In this document: in pieces, positions 1 through 7,716 of the stretch
How the letters are laid out: the number at the start of each line of letters is the position of its first letter
Numbering within the stretch: position 1 is the first letter of the stretch
Assembly (NCBI RefSeq): GCF_014648875.1
Contig: NZ_BMRY01000003.1
Coordinates: 1-64,000, forward strand
DNA: 64,000 bases
Reading direction: 5' to 3'
Source of the DNA: Streptomyces parvus
GTDB taxonomy: Bacteria > Actinomycetota > Actinomycetes > Streptomycetales > Streptomycetaceae
Program-made: the position numbers and the translations under genes
The notes under the pieces: generated by a model
The model's database searches: none
What the model was told of the DNA's origin: nothing
What the model saw: the letters and a program-made list of their open reading frames with translations, nothing else

Positions 1-95
1 CAAAACGGCCGGAGACGGGGTATCAACATATCTGGCGTTGACTTTTGGCACGCTGTTGAGTTCTCAAGGAACGGACGCTTCCTTCGGTCCCGTAT
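1..95 (-). promoter_or_regulatory. rRNA operon leader (16S just outside window)
   Basis: Read on the minus strand this stretch is the conserved Streptomyces pre-16S leader: a CCTTGAGAACTCAACAGC box, then GTGCCAAAAGTCAACGCCAG and a GATATGTTGATACCCCGTC segment. I recognise it from memory of streptomycete rrn operons, where it lies between the last promoter and mature 16S and takes part in antitermination and RNase III processing. The 16S gene itself should begin a short distance beyond position 1 and is not in the window. Confidence 0.75.
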
Positions 96-154
96 CACCG
101 GGGCCCTCCGGGCGCTTCCCTTCGTTTCACTTCTTTGTCTTGCTGTCTTGCGTT

Positions 155-530
155 TCCGACTCTATCAGACTCTTTCGTGTCCGATTCCCGGTCGAAGCGG
201 GCCGTGCAGTTTCGCTTTCCAGGTTCTTCGCTTTCGCGCTTCTCCCTTTCCGGCGAGTCCGACTCTATCAGATCCTTTCGGGCCTGATTCCCAGTCAGCG
301 GGGTTTGTCCTCCCGGCCGTTGGGCCGTTCCGACGCTCAAACTCTAGCGGATTCTCCCGGCGGCTCATAATCGGGCCCTCGTCGTGAATTCCGGCATGCC
401 GAAATCATCCCGAGTGGGAGATCGTGCTGAAGTTTGGTTGCCGCGTTCACGGCGGGATCGGCTGCCGCAGAACCGTTAGGCTCCGTGACAACTCGGAGAA
501 CTTTACGGATCCACCAGGGGTGTGTCAACC
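155..530 (-). promoter_or_regulatory. tandem rrn promoters (about four)
   Basis: The minus strand carries four -10-like hexamers in a row upstream of the rRNA leader: TAAAGT (500-505), TAGAGT (341-346), TAGAGT (262-267) and TAGAGT (159-164). The most upstream one has a consensus -35, TTGACA at 523-528, with an exact 17-base spacer. The two nearest the gene share a repeated block (GAATC, then CGAAAG, then CTGATAGAGTCGG), as in known multi-promoter streptomycete rrn operons. No protein gene is credible here: short open frames on both strands lack coding character. Confidence 0.7.
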
Positions 531-578
531 CTTCCCCGGTGGCCTCCCTGGTGGCCTCCGGGGAGGCCACCAGGGTCT

Positions 579-1136
579 TCAGTCCAGGTCCGTGAGCCGG
601 CCGCCGGCGTCCGGCTGGGCGTGCTCGACCCGGCGCAGGAGGCGGACCAGGAGCTCTCCGAGGACGCCCCGCTCGTCGCCGGTCAGGTCCTGGAGCAGGT
701 CCTCCTCGAAGTCGCTCGCCATGCGCATCGCCTCGAGCCACTTCGTACGGCCCTCGTCGGTCAGCTCGACGATGACGCGGACCCGGTTGTTTTCGTCGCG
801 GTCGCGGGTGACGAGGCCTTCGCCGGCCATCCGGTCGATGCGGTGGGTCATGGCCGCCGGGGTGAGGCCGAGGCGCTTCGCCAGTTCGCCGGGGCCCAGC
901 CGGTAGGGGGCTCCCGAAAGAACCAGGGTCTTCAGGACCTCCCACTCGGCGTTGCTGATGCCGAGCGCGGCGACCTGCCTCCCGTACGCGACGTTCATCC
1001 TGCGGTTCAGGCGGCCCAGTGCGGAGACGACCTGCTCGACCTGGGGATCGAGGTCGCGGAACTCGCGCTGGTAGGCGGCGATCTGTTCGTCGAGGCTCGG
1101 CTCGCTGGGGCCGGGCTCCTCGGTGCTCTCAGACAT
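579..1136 (-). CDS. MarR-family transcriptional regulator
   Basis: 185-residue protein with a MarR winged-helix domain at about residues 55-150: an N-terminal dimerisation helix, then a recognition region reading LAKRLGLTPAAMTHRIDRM and the wing RDRDENNRVRVIVELTDEG. MarR proteins bind palindromes as dimers and usually repress a neighbouring exporter, releasing DNA when a small ligand binds. It is divergent from the MFS transporter that starts 115 bases away, so control of that pump and of itself is the natural inference. The ATG start fits the family length. The ligand cannot be told from sequence. Confidence 0.9.
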   Translation of the reverse strand: MSESTEEPGPSEPSLDEQIAAYQREFRDLDPQVEQVVSALGRLNRRMNVAYGRQVAALGISNAEWEVLKTLVLSGAPYRLGPGELAKRLGLTPAAMTHRIDRMAGEGLVTRDRDENNRVRVIVELTDEGRTKWLEAMRMASDFEEDLLQDLTGDERGVLGELLVRLLRRVEHAQPDAGGRLTDLD

Positions 1137-1202
1137 GGCGGGCAGTATGGCACGCCCTCACCACCCTTGAAGTCCTTCAGGCTGAAGTTTTCACCTTCTA
1201 AG

Positions 1203-1247
1203 TTTAGTGCTAAAGTCTTCGAGTCTGATTCCTTCAAGATCTTGAGG
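1203..1247. promoter_or_regulatory. divergent MarR/MFS operator candidate
   Basis: The intergenic region holds a perfect 12-base palindrome, TCAAGATCTTGA (1234-1245), just before the MFS ribosome-binding site GAGG (1244-1247), and an imperfect palindrome, TTTAGTGCTAAA (1203-1214), further up. Either could be the MarR operator. The first overlaps the position where a repressor would block the transporter. Assignment is inferred from symmetry and position only. Confidence 0.4.
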
Positions 1248-1250
1248 TAG

Positions 1251-2615
1251 GTGAGTGTGACCAGGGAGATGGGCGCAGCGCTGCGGCGGATCCAGCTGGG
1301 CAGCGCGCTGAGCGCGTTCGGGCTCGGGTTCACCGTTCCGTATCTGTACGTCTACGTGGCGCAGGTACGGGATCTGGGCGCCGGGACGGCGGGAGTCGTC
1401 CTGGCGGTCTTCGCGATGGCAGCGCTGGCCGTTCTGCCTTTCACCGGACGGGCCATCGACCGGCGGGGCCCGTTGCCCGTGCTGGTGGTGGCCTCCGCGC
1501 TGGCCTCCGTGGGCGCCGCGGCCCTCGGGTTCGCGAGCAGTGTTCCGGCCGCCGTGCTGGCCGCCGCGGTCCTGGGTGCGGGCACCGCCGTCATGCAGCC
1601 GGCTCTCGCCACGATGCTCGTGTGGTGTTCCAGCACCGCGACCCGTACGCGCGCCTTCGCCATGCAGTTCTTCCTGCAGAACCTGGGGCTCGGCCTCGGC
1701 GGACTCGTCGGCGGGCAGCTCGTGGACGTGGACCGTCCGGCGAGCTTCACGATGCTCTTCCTGATCGAGGCCGCGATGTTCGTGGTGCTCGGTGCCGTCG
1801 TCACCACGGTGCGGATGCCTCGTACGGCTTCCCTCGGCGGGGCCAGGCCCTCGGGCGACGCCGCTGCCAAGGGCGGCGGGCTGCGGGCGCTGCTCTCGCA
1901 CCGGGCCATGGTGCAGCTCTGTGTGCTGGGTTTCGTGCTGTTCTTCGCCTGCTACGGGCAGTTCGAGTCCGGGCTCGCCGCGTACGGCACGGAGGCCGCC
2001 GGGATCGAGCCCTCGACCCTCGGCTTCGCGCTGGCCGCCAACACCGCGGTCATCGTCGTCGCACAGTTCGTCGTGCTGCGGCTCGTGGAGCGGCGGCGGC
2101 GCAGCCGGGTCATCGCCGCGGTCGGTCTGATCTGGGCGTTCGCCTGGATCGTGGCGGGGTATGCGGGGCTGGGCCACGGCAGCCAGGCCATGGCGACGGC
2201 CGCGTTCATCTCGACGTACGCGCTGTTCGGGCTGGGTGAGGCGATGCTGTCGCCGACCGTCGCCCCGCTGGTCGCCGATCTGGCGCCGGAGTCGATGGTC
2301 GGGCAGTACAACTCGGCGTTCGCCCTGTGCAAGCAGCTCGCGCTCGCGGTCGGTCCGGCCGTCGGCGGCCCGATGGGGGCTTCGCTGCACGGCCCGTACA
2401 TCGTGACGTTCGTGCTGTTCTCGCTGGGCATCACGGTGCTCGCGCTGCGGCTGGGGCGCCGGCTCACCCCCGTACAGGATCAGCCGTCGCTGGCAGCCGT
2501 TCCCTCGCGGGTGGTGGCGGTGTCACTGCCCGAGGGTGCGGACGGGGCGGTGCCCGTCGGGAACACCGCAGCCGCTCCCGCCTCGGCTTCCCCTTCCGCC
2601 TCCGCCGGTCATTGA
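1251..2615 (+). CDS. MFS transporter
   Basis: About 454 residues with roughly twelve hydrophobic segments in two halves joined by a cytoplasmic loop near residues 185-210. The loop between helices 2 and 3 has a motif-A-like GRAIDRRGP (about residue 64), typical of major facilitator drug or metabolite exporters. It ends in a disordered Ala/Pro/Ser tail. GTG at 1251 opens the frame, but GTG at 1257 sits better (9 bases) from the GAGG ribosome-binding site, so the first two residues may not be translated. Divergent from a MarR gene that probably controls it. Substrate unknown. Confidence 0.88.
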   Translation: MSVTREMGAALRRIQLGSALSAFGLGFTVPYLYVYVAQVRDLGAGTAGVVLAVFAMAALAVLPFTGRAIDRRGPLPVLVVASALASVGAAALGFASSVPAAVLAAAVLGAGTAVMQPALATMLVWCSSTATRTRAFAMQFFLQNLGLGLGGLVGGQLVDVDRPASFTMLFLIEAAMFVVLGAVVTTVRMPRTASLGGARPSGDAAAKGGGLRALLSHRAMVQLCVLGFVLFFACYGQFESGLAAYGTEAAGIEPSTLGFALAANTAVIVVAQFVVLRLVERRRRSRVIAAVGLIWAFAWIVAGYAGLGHGSQAMATAAFISTYALFGLGEAMLSPTVAPLVADLAPESMVGQYNSAFALCKQLALAVGPAVGGPMGASLHGPYIVTFVLFSLGITVLALRLGRRLTPVQDQPSLAAVPSRVVAVSLPEGADGAVPVGNTAAAPASASPSASAGH

Positions 2616-2653
2616 CCGAGCCCGACCCAGCACGTCCGCCCTGCCGCCCTGTT

Positions 2654-4318
2654 TCACTGCGGCAGGGCGAACTCGCACCAGACCGCCTTGCCGCCGCCCG
2701 GCGTGCGACGGCTGCCCCACGAGGTGGCGATCGAGGCGATGATCGAGATCCCGCGTCCCGCCTCGTCGGCCGGTTCGGCCTGGCGGCGGCGCGGGAGGTG
2801 GTCGTCGCCGTCGGTGACCTCGATGATCAGCCGCCGGTCCGTACGGCGCAGTCCCAGGCGCATCGGCGGCGTGCCGTGCTGGAGGGAGTTCGCGACGAGC
2901 TCACTGGTGGCGAGGACGCCGAGGTCGCGGAGTTCCACGGGGAAGCGCCAGGAGGTCAGGACTCCGGTGGCGAAGGCGCGGGCGCGGGGGGCGGCCTCGA
3001 TGCCGCCGAGGAGATCGAGCGCGGCGTTGTGGAACAGCTCCGCGTTCGCCCCCGTACGAGCGGGGTGCTGGACGACCAGGACCGCCACGTCGTCGTCGTG
3101 CTCGGCGGTGACGCCGAGGGAGCGGATCAGCCGGTCGCAGACCACCTGGGGTGATCCCTTGGCGCCCTCGAGGGCCCGGGCCAGGGAGGCGACGCCCTCG
3201 TCGATGTCCTCGCTGCGCCGTTCGACCAGGCCGTCCGTATAGAGGACCGCGGTCGAGCCGGGCGGCAGCGCGATGGTGCCCGAGGTGTGGACCCAGCCGC
3301 CGGTGCCGAGCGGGGGTCCGGTGGGGTCGGCGGCGCGCTGGACGGTGCCGTCCTCGTCGCGGACGAGGATCGGGAGGTGTCCGGCGGAGGCGTAGACGAG
3401 CTGCCCCTCGTTCGGATCGTGGACGGCGTAGACGCAGGTCGCGATCTGGCTGGCGTCGATCTCCGCGGCGAGGACGTCCAGCAGCTGGATCACCTCGTGC
3501 GGCGGGAGGTCGAGGCGGGCGTAGGCGCGGACGGCGGTGCGGAGCTGGCCCATGACGGCGGCGGCCCGGACCCCGCGGCCCATCACGTCGCCGATGACGA
3601 GGGCGGTGCGGCCCGCGCCGAGGGTGATGACGTCGTACCAGTCGCCGCCGACCGCGGCGTCGGTGCCGCCGGGCTGGTAGGTGGCGGCGATGCGGAGGTC
3701 GTCGGGATGTTCCAGCTCCTGCGGCAGCAGGGAGCGCTGGAGGGTGACGGCCGTTTCGCGGTGGCGGCGCTCGCTGGTGCGCAGGCGTTCGGCGGCTTCG
3801 GCGTGGTCGGTGACGTCGGCGGCGTAGACGAGGACGCCGTCCTCTCCGGCGATCGGGGTGCAGGTCACCGTGTAGGAGCCGCCCTCGGTGGTTCTGCGGG
3901 ACTTGACCGTGCGGGGGGTGCCGCTGCGCAGGACCTGGTCGAGGAGTGGGAGGACGCTGAGCCGGTCGAGCTCGGGCATGGCCTCGGCGGCGGGGGCGCC
4001 GGTCGGGCGGGGGCCGAACGCGGCTTCGTACGCGTCGTTGACGTATGCGACGCGGTGGTCCGGGCCGTGGAGCAGGGCGACAGGGGCGGGCAGCCGGCCG
4101 AGGATCTCGCGGGCGGAGAGGTCGTCGAGGGCGGGCCCGGGGAGGCCCTCCGCCGCATCGGTGCCGGAAGGCTCCGGGGCGGCGTCGTCCGGCTGGGCGG
4201 GCGTGCCCTCCGGACGGGCGTACTCGGCTCGGGCGGCCGGCACGGAACTGCGGTCGTCCCGCGCGGCGGCTCGGCGCTGCGTTCCGGGGAGGCGGGCGCT
4301 CCAACGCGTGAAGTTCAC
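2654..4318 (-). CDS. PAS-SpoIIE (PP2C) phosphatase with HATPase domain
   Basis: 554 residues if translated from the GTG at 4318 (MNFTRW-like start, upstream GAGG); a longer frame to 4468 is only a Pro/Arg-rich extension. Domains in order: PAS (about residues 75-190), SpoIIE-type PP2C (about 200-400, with GGDWYDV, GDVMGRG and YTDGLVE metal-binding motifs), and an RsbW-like histidine-kinase ATPase fold (about 420-550, SELVANSLQHG N-box, GRGISII). In Streptomyces such proteins act in partner-switching control of anti-sigma/anti-anti-sigma factors: the phosphatase half activates an antagonist and the ATPase half can act as the kinase. Convergent with the MFS gene 38 bases away. Partner unknown. 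Confidence 0.9.
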   Translation of the reverse strand: MNFTRWSARLPGTQRRAAARDDRSSVPAARAEYARPEGTPAQPDDAAPEPSGTDAAEGLPGPALDDLSAREILGRLPAPVALLHGPDHRVAYVNDAYEAAFGPRPTGAPAAEAMPELDRLSVLPLLDQVLRSGTPRTVKSRRTTEGGSYTVTCTPIAGEDGVLVYAADVTDHAEAAERLRTSERRHRETAVTLQRSLLPQELEHPDDLRIAATYQPGGTDAAVGGDWYDVITLGAGRTALVIGDVMGRGVRAAAVMGQLRTAVRAYARLDLPPHEVIQLLDVLAAEIDASQIATCVYAVHDPNEGQLVYASAGHLPILVRDEDGTVQRAADPTGPPLGTGGWVHTSGTIALPPGSTAVLYTDGLVERRSEDIDEGVASLARALEGAKGSPQVVCDRLIRSLGVTAEHDDDVAVLVVQHPARTGANAELFHNAALDLLGGIEAAPRARAFATGVLTSWRFPVELRDLGVLATSELVANSLQHGTPPMRLGLRRTDRRLIIEVTDGDDHLPRRRQAEPADEAGRGISIIASIATSWGSRRTPGGGKAVWCEFALPQ

Positions 4319-4606
4319 GGTATTTCTGGCCTCGTGTGTCGGTCTGGTCCGCTCGGGCGGGCTGCTTCTTCTGCCGTTTCCTCGGCCGTGTTCGGGGCTC
4401 CGGCGGCCGTACCCCCGGGAAGGCGCAGCCGGGCCTCGTCGTGCTGTTGGTGCGTCGCTGCTGGTCACTGATGGTCACTGCCGACCGGGTCACTCTGTGC
4501 AGGTGTGGGCCCACCTATGGTCACACGTCCAGTGTGACCGACCGTACTGACAGTCGCCGCCGGGCCGCTCGGTGAACGGCCGTCAGCCGGCTCTCCGGCC
4601 CCACCG

Positions 4607-6079
4607 TCAGCTGTCGGCCCGGCCGTCCCCCGGCGGTTCTCCGGCGTCCTTCGGCGGTTCCCCGGGGCCCTTCGGGCGGCTGGGGCCGGGCAGTCCGGGG
4701 GTGCCGGAACCGCCGCCTCCCGCCGCGAGTTCGAATTCGGCGCGGGGGTGCTCCAGCGAGCCGAGGGAGACGATCTCGCGTTTGAAGAGTCCGGACAGGG
4801 TCCATTCGGCAAGGACGCGTGCCTTCCGGTTGAACGTCGGTACCCGGCTGAGGTGGTACGTACGGTGCATCAGCCAGGCGGGGTAGCCCTTGAGCTTGCG
4901 GCCGTAGACGTGGGCGACGCCCTTGTGCAGGCCGAGGGAGGCGACCGAACCGGCGTACGCGTGGCGGTACTCCGTGAGCGGCCTGCCGTCGACGGAGGCG
5001 AGGACGTTGTCGGCGAGGACCTTCGCCTGGCGCACGGCGTGCTGGGCGTTGGGGGCGGTCTCGCGGCCGGGTTCGGAGGCGGTCAGGTCGGGTACGGCCG
5101 CGGCGTCGCCGGCGGCCCAGGCGTGCGGCATGTCCTCGACGCCGAGGGTGGCGGTGCAGCGGAGCCGGCCGCGTTCGGTGAGGGGCAGGTCGGTGGCGGC
5201 CAGCAGAGGGGCCGGTTTGACGCCCGCGGTCCAGACGAGGGTGCGGGTGGGGAAGCGGGAGCCGTCGCTGAGGACGGCGACGCGGTCCTCGCAGGTGTCG
5301 AGGCGGGTCTCCAGGCGGACGTCGATGTTCCGGCTCCGGAGCTCGCCGATGGCGTAGGTGCCCATGGCCTCGCCGACCTCGGGGAGGATGCGCCCGGATG
5401 CCTCGACGAGGATCCATTTCAGGTCGGCCGGCTTGATGTTGTGGTAGTACCGCGCCGTGTAGCGGGCCATGTCCTCCAGTTCGGCCAGCGCCTCGACGCC
5501 CGCGTAGCCGCCGCCGACGAACACGAAGGTGAGAGCGGCGTCGCGGATCGCGGGGTCGCGGGTGGCGGAGGCGATGTCCATCTGTTCGATGACGTGGTTG
5601 CGCAGCCCGATGGCTTCCTCGACGGTCTTGAAACCGATGCCGAAGTCGGCGAGACCGGGGATCGGCAGGGTGCGCGAGACGGACCCGGGGGCGATGACGA
5701 TCTCGTCGTACCCGATCTCCAGGGCTCCGGTGCCGTCCTCACCGGTGGCGAGGGTGGTGACGGTCGCGGTCCGTTTGGCGTGGTCGACGCGCTGGGCCTC
5801 GCCGATGACGATCGTGCAGTCCTTGAGGACCCGGCGCAGCGGCACGACGACATGGCGGGGCGAGATCGAGCCGGCCGCCGCTTCGGGGAGGAAGGGCTGG
5901 TACGTCATGTAGGGCTCGGGCGTGACGACCACGATCTCGGCGTCGCCGCTCTTCAGTCTCTGCTTCAACTTCCGCTGGAGACGCAGCGCTGTGTACATCC
6001 CGACGTAGCCGCCGCCGACGACGAGAACGCGCACACCTGGCCGGGTGCCGGGGGTCGTCCCCCGGGAATCTGGAGCCAT
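4607..6079 (-). CDS. ndh: NADH dehydrogenase, type II (NDH-2-like)
   Basis: About 490 residues. Two Rossmann motifs are clear: FAD-binding VLVVGGGYVGMYTALRL near the N terminus and NAD(P)-binding FVFVGGGYAGVEALAEL near residue 195. A third conserved block, HAWAAGDAAAVPD, near residue 330, contacts FAD. This is the single-subunit, non-proton-pumping NADH:quinone oxidoreductase family, attached to the inner face of the membrane. The C terminus is a Gly/Pro-rich tail absent from shorter homologues. ATG at 6079 was chosen; an ATG at 6118 would add residues unlike the family. It is divergent from atrA, the same arrangement as SCO4119-SCO4118 in S. coelicolor (from memory). Confidence 0.85.
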   Translation of the reverse strand: MAPDSRGTTPGTRPGVRVLVVGGGYVGMYTALRLQRKLKQRLKSGDAEIVVVTPEPYMTYQPFLPEAAAGSISPRHVVVPLRRVLKDCTIVIGEAQRVDHAKRTATVTTLATGEDGTGALEIGYDEIVIAPGSVSRTLPIPGLADFGIGFKTVEEAIGLRNHVIEQMDIASATRDPAIRDAALTFVFVGGGYAGVEALAELEDMARYTARYYHNIKPADLKWILVEASGRILPEVGEAMGTYAIGELRSRNIDVRLETRLDTCEDRVAVLSDGSRFPTRTLVWTAGVKPAPLLAATDLPLTERGRLRCTATLGVEDMPHAWAAGDAAAVPDLTASEPGRETAPNAQHAVRQAKVLADNVLASVDGRPLTEYRHAYAGSVASLGLHKGVAHVYGRKLKGYPAWLMHRTYHLSRVPTFNRKARVLAEWTLSGLFKREIVSLGSLEHPRAEFELAAGGGGSGTPGLPGPSRPKGPGEPPKDAGEPPGDGRADS

Positions 6080-6229
6080 CACCACCCCATGACGCAACGG
6101 AGTCAGTGGTTTGTCCACAGGCCCGGCAAATTGTGTGACCGGAGGACCGGCAACGGCGCTCGGGGCCCTTCGGCGGCGGGAAGCGACAGCCGTGCAGGTC
6201 AGGCGGTACGTGTGGGGTGAACGGAGGGG

Positions 6230-6290
6230 CTATGTTCCGGTGCCGATCGGATCGTGGTCCGATCGGGGGGCGTCCCATGCGGAACAACCC
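6230..6290. promoter_or_regulatory. inverted repeat between ndh and atrA
   Basis: The 340-base ndh-atrA intergenic region holds a perfect 9-base inverted repeat, CCGATCGGA-6-TCCGATCGG (6243-6266). It is flanked by a wider pair, TGTTCCG and CGGAACA, near 6235 and 6280. These may be operator sites for atrA or ndh. I found no clear match to the published AtrA consensus (GGAAT-spacer-ATTCC type), so the role is open. The rest of 6080-6422 shows nothing I can name. Confidence 0.35.
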
Positions 6291-6422
6291 CCTTCTGAAT
6301 TGACGCGGGCTCAACTATGTTCGTAACCCGTCGGGGTGTCGGGTGCGGATTTCGTATGGCTCCGCTCCCCGGCTGAAACGGCGGGAAGTCTCCGGGGGGA
6401 GACGTCATAACCGGGGGAAGTT

Positions 6423-7349
6423 ATGCATATTCAGGATACTCATGGCCAGACTGCGCTCTCGCGCGCTTCCGAGGACACAGGACGCCTCGGCTCCGTGGGT
6501 GCGCTGGGCGTCATGAACTCGGCCGATGCTGTTCGTTCCGCGGCCGCGGTGAGTGCGGCGACGCTGAGTTCGGCCGCTGCCGGACAGGCCCCGAACGGGG
6601 CGACGACGACCGGAACGGCGACGACGGGGACCGCGGGCGCGCCGCGCTCGGCTCCCCTGCGGGTCGACGCGCAGCGCAATCTGGAGCATGTGCTGCGGGC
6701 GGCCCGCGAGGTGTTCGGGGAGCTGGGTTACGGCGCTCCGATGGAGGATGTGGCCCGTCGCGCACGCGTCGGCGTGGGCACCGTCTACCGGCGGTTCCCC
6801 AGCAAGGACGTGCTGGTGCGCCGGATAGCCGAGGAGGAGACCGCCCGGCTGACCGAGCAGGCGCGGACGGCGCTGGGGCAGGAGGAGAAGCCCTGGGCGG
6901 CGCTCTCCCGCTTCCTGCGGACGTCGGTGGCGTCGGGCGCGGGCCGGCTGCTGCCGCCCCAGGTGCTGCGGGTCGGGGTCGACGGTGAGGAGCAGCCCGG
7001 TGTTCCGGCGGCTACGCCGGAGTCGGTGGACGAGACCCGGGTTCCGCAGCAGCGGCAGGGGGTGGGTCAGGAGGAGTTCCAGGGCACCGGCCGCCGCCCC
7101 GCCGGAGGCGGTGACGGGCTGGACGGCCTCGACGAGGAGACCGGCGCGGTGGAGCTGCTGGAGGTCGTGGGGCGGCTGGTGGACCGGGCGCGGGACTCCG
7201 GTGAGCTGCGCCGGGATGTGACGGTGGCCGATGTGCTGCTGGTCATCGCCACGGCGGCTCCTTCGCTGCCGGACGCCGCTCAGCAGGCCGCGGCTTCGGC
7301 CCGGCTGCTGGACATCCTGCTGGAGGGGCTGCGGTCGCGGCCGGCGTGA
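6423..7349 (+). CDS. atrA: TetR-family regulator AtrA
   Basis: 308 residues, start ATG after a strong GGGGGAAG ribosome-binding site. The N-terminal 80 residues are Ala/Gly/Thr-rich and disordered; the TetR helix-turn-helix follows (about 85-140, MEDVARRARVGVGTVYRRFP). The ligand-binding half has an unusual Gly/Gln/Pro-rich insertion (about 185-235). Position beside NDH-2, length and N-terminal sequence fit AtrA, which activates actII-ORF4 in S. coelicolor, controls strR in S. griseus and affects N-acetylglucosamine uptake. Identification is from memory of gene order and family features, not alignment. A sister TetR regulator is the alternative. Confidence 0.72.
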   Translation: MHIQDTHGQTALSRASEDTGRLGSVGALGVMNSADAVRSAAAVSAATLSSAAAGQAPNGATTTGTATTGTAGAPRSAPLRVDAQRNLEHVLRAAREVFGELGYGAPMEDVARRARVGVGTVYRRFPSKDVLVRRIAEEETARLTEQARTALGQEEKPWAALSRFLRTSVASGAGRLLPPQVLRVGVDGEEQPGVPAATPESVDETRVPQQRQGVGQEEFQGTGRRPAGGGDGLDGLDEETGAVELLEVVGRLVDRARDSGELRRDVTVADVLLVIATAAPSLPDAAQQAAASARLLDILLEGLRSRPA

Positions 7350-7379
7350 CCGCCGGGGCCGGCGGCCCCCGCTCGTCAC

Positions 7380-7500
7380 GGCCCGGCCGGGGCTCGTCCG
7401 GCCGGGGCTCGTCCGGCCGGGGCCTCGTCCGACCGGTGGTCGGTGGGAGCGGTGGTCGGTGGGAGCGGTGGTCGGGTACGACCGGTGGTCGGTGCGAGCT
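7380..7500. repeat. short tandem repeats downstream of atrA
   Basis: Two kinds of tandem repeat fill the gap after atrA: GGGGCTCGTCCGGCC in about three copies (7389-7433) and GGTGGTCGGTGGGAGC in two near-perfect copies (7434-7468), with a diverged third. They lie in non-coding DNA before the sigma-factor gene. I see no other feature in 7350-7716 apart from the region expected to hold the promoter of the next gene. Confidence 0.6.
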
Positions 7501-7716
7501 GAGGCTCGTGCGGCCCGCTGATCACCCCGGTCCGCTCGTCCGTATCGCTCGGACGCGTCAACGGGGGGTCATTCCCCGAAAGAGGGAGCTCTAGTACTCA
7601 CATTCGGGATAACGCCCCGGATGAGTGGTTGGCGGGACTGAGAGGCCAACACGATTGAGCCATGTGGCAGTCTTGGCCGGTATTCGGGTCCGAGGGTGTA
7701 TACGGGGGCTTCCGCG

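Noticed and set aside
38..387. Short open frames on both strands at the left edge
   Set aside because: They overlap the rRNA promoters and leader, lack ribosome-binding sites and have no coding character.
1191..2390. 399-codon frame opposite the MFS gene
   Set aside because: Arg/His/Gly-rich shadow of a real gene; no known motif. The same applies to long antisense frames opposite tsaD/alaS, hrpA, purL and the DEAD-box gene.
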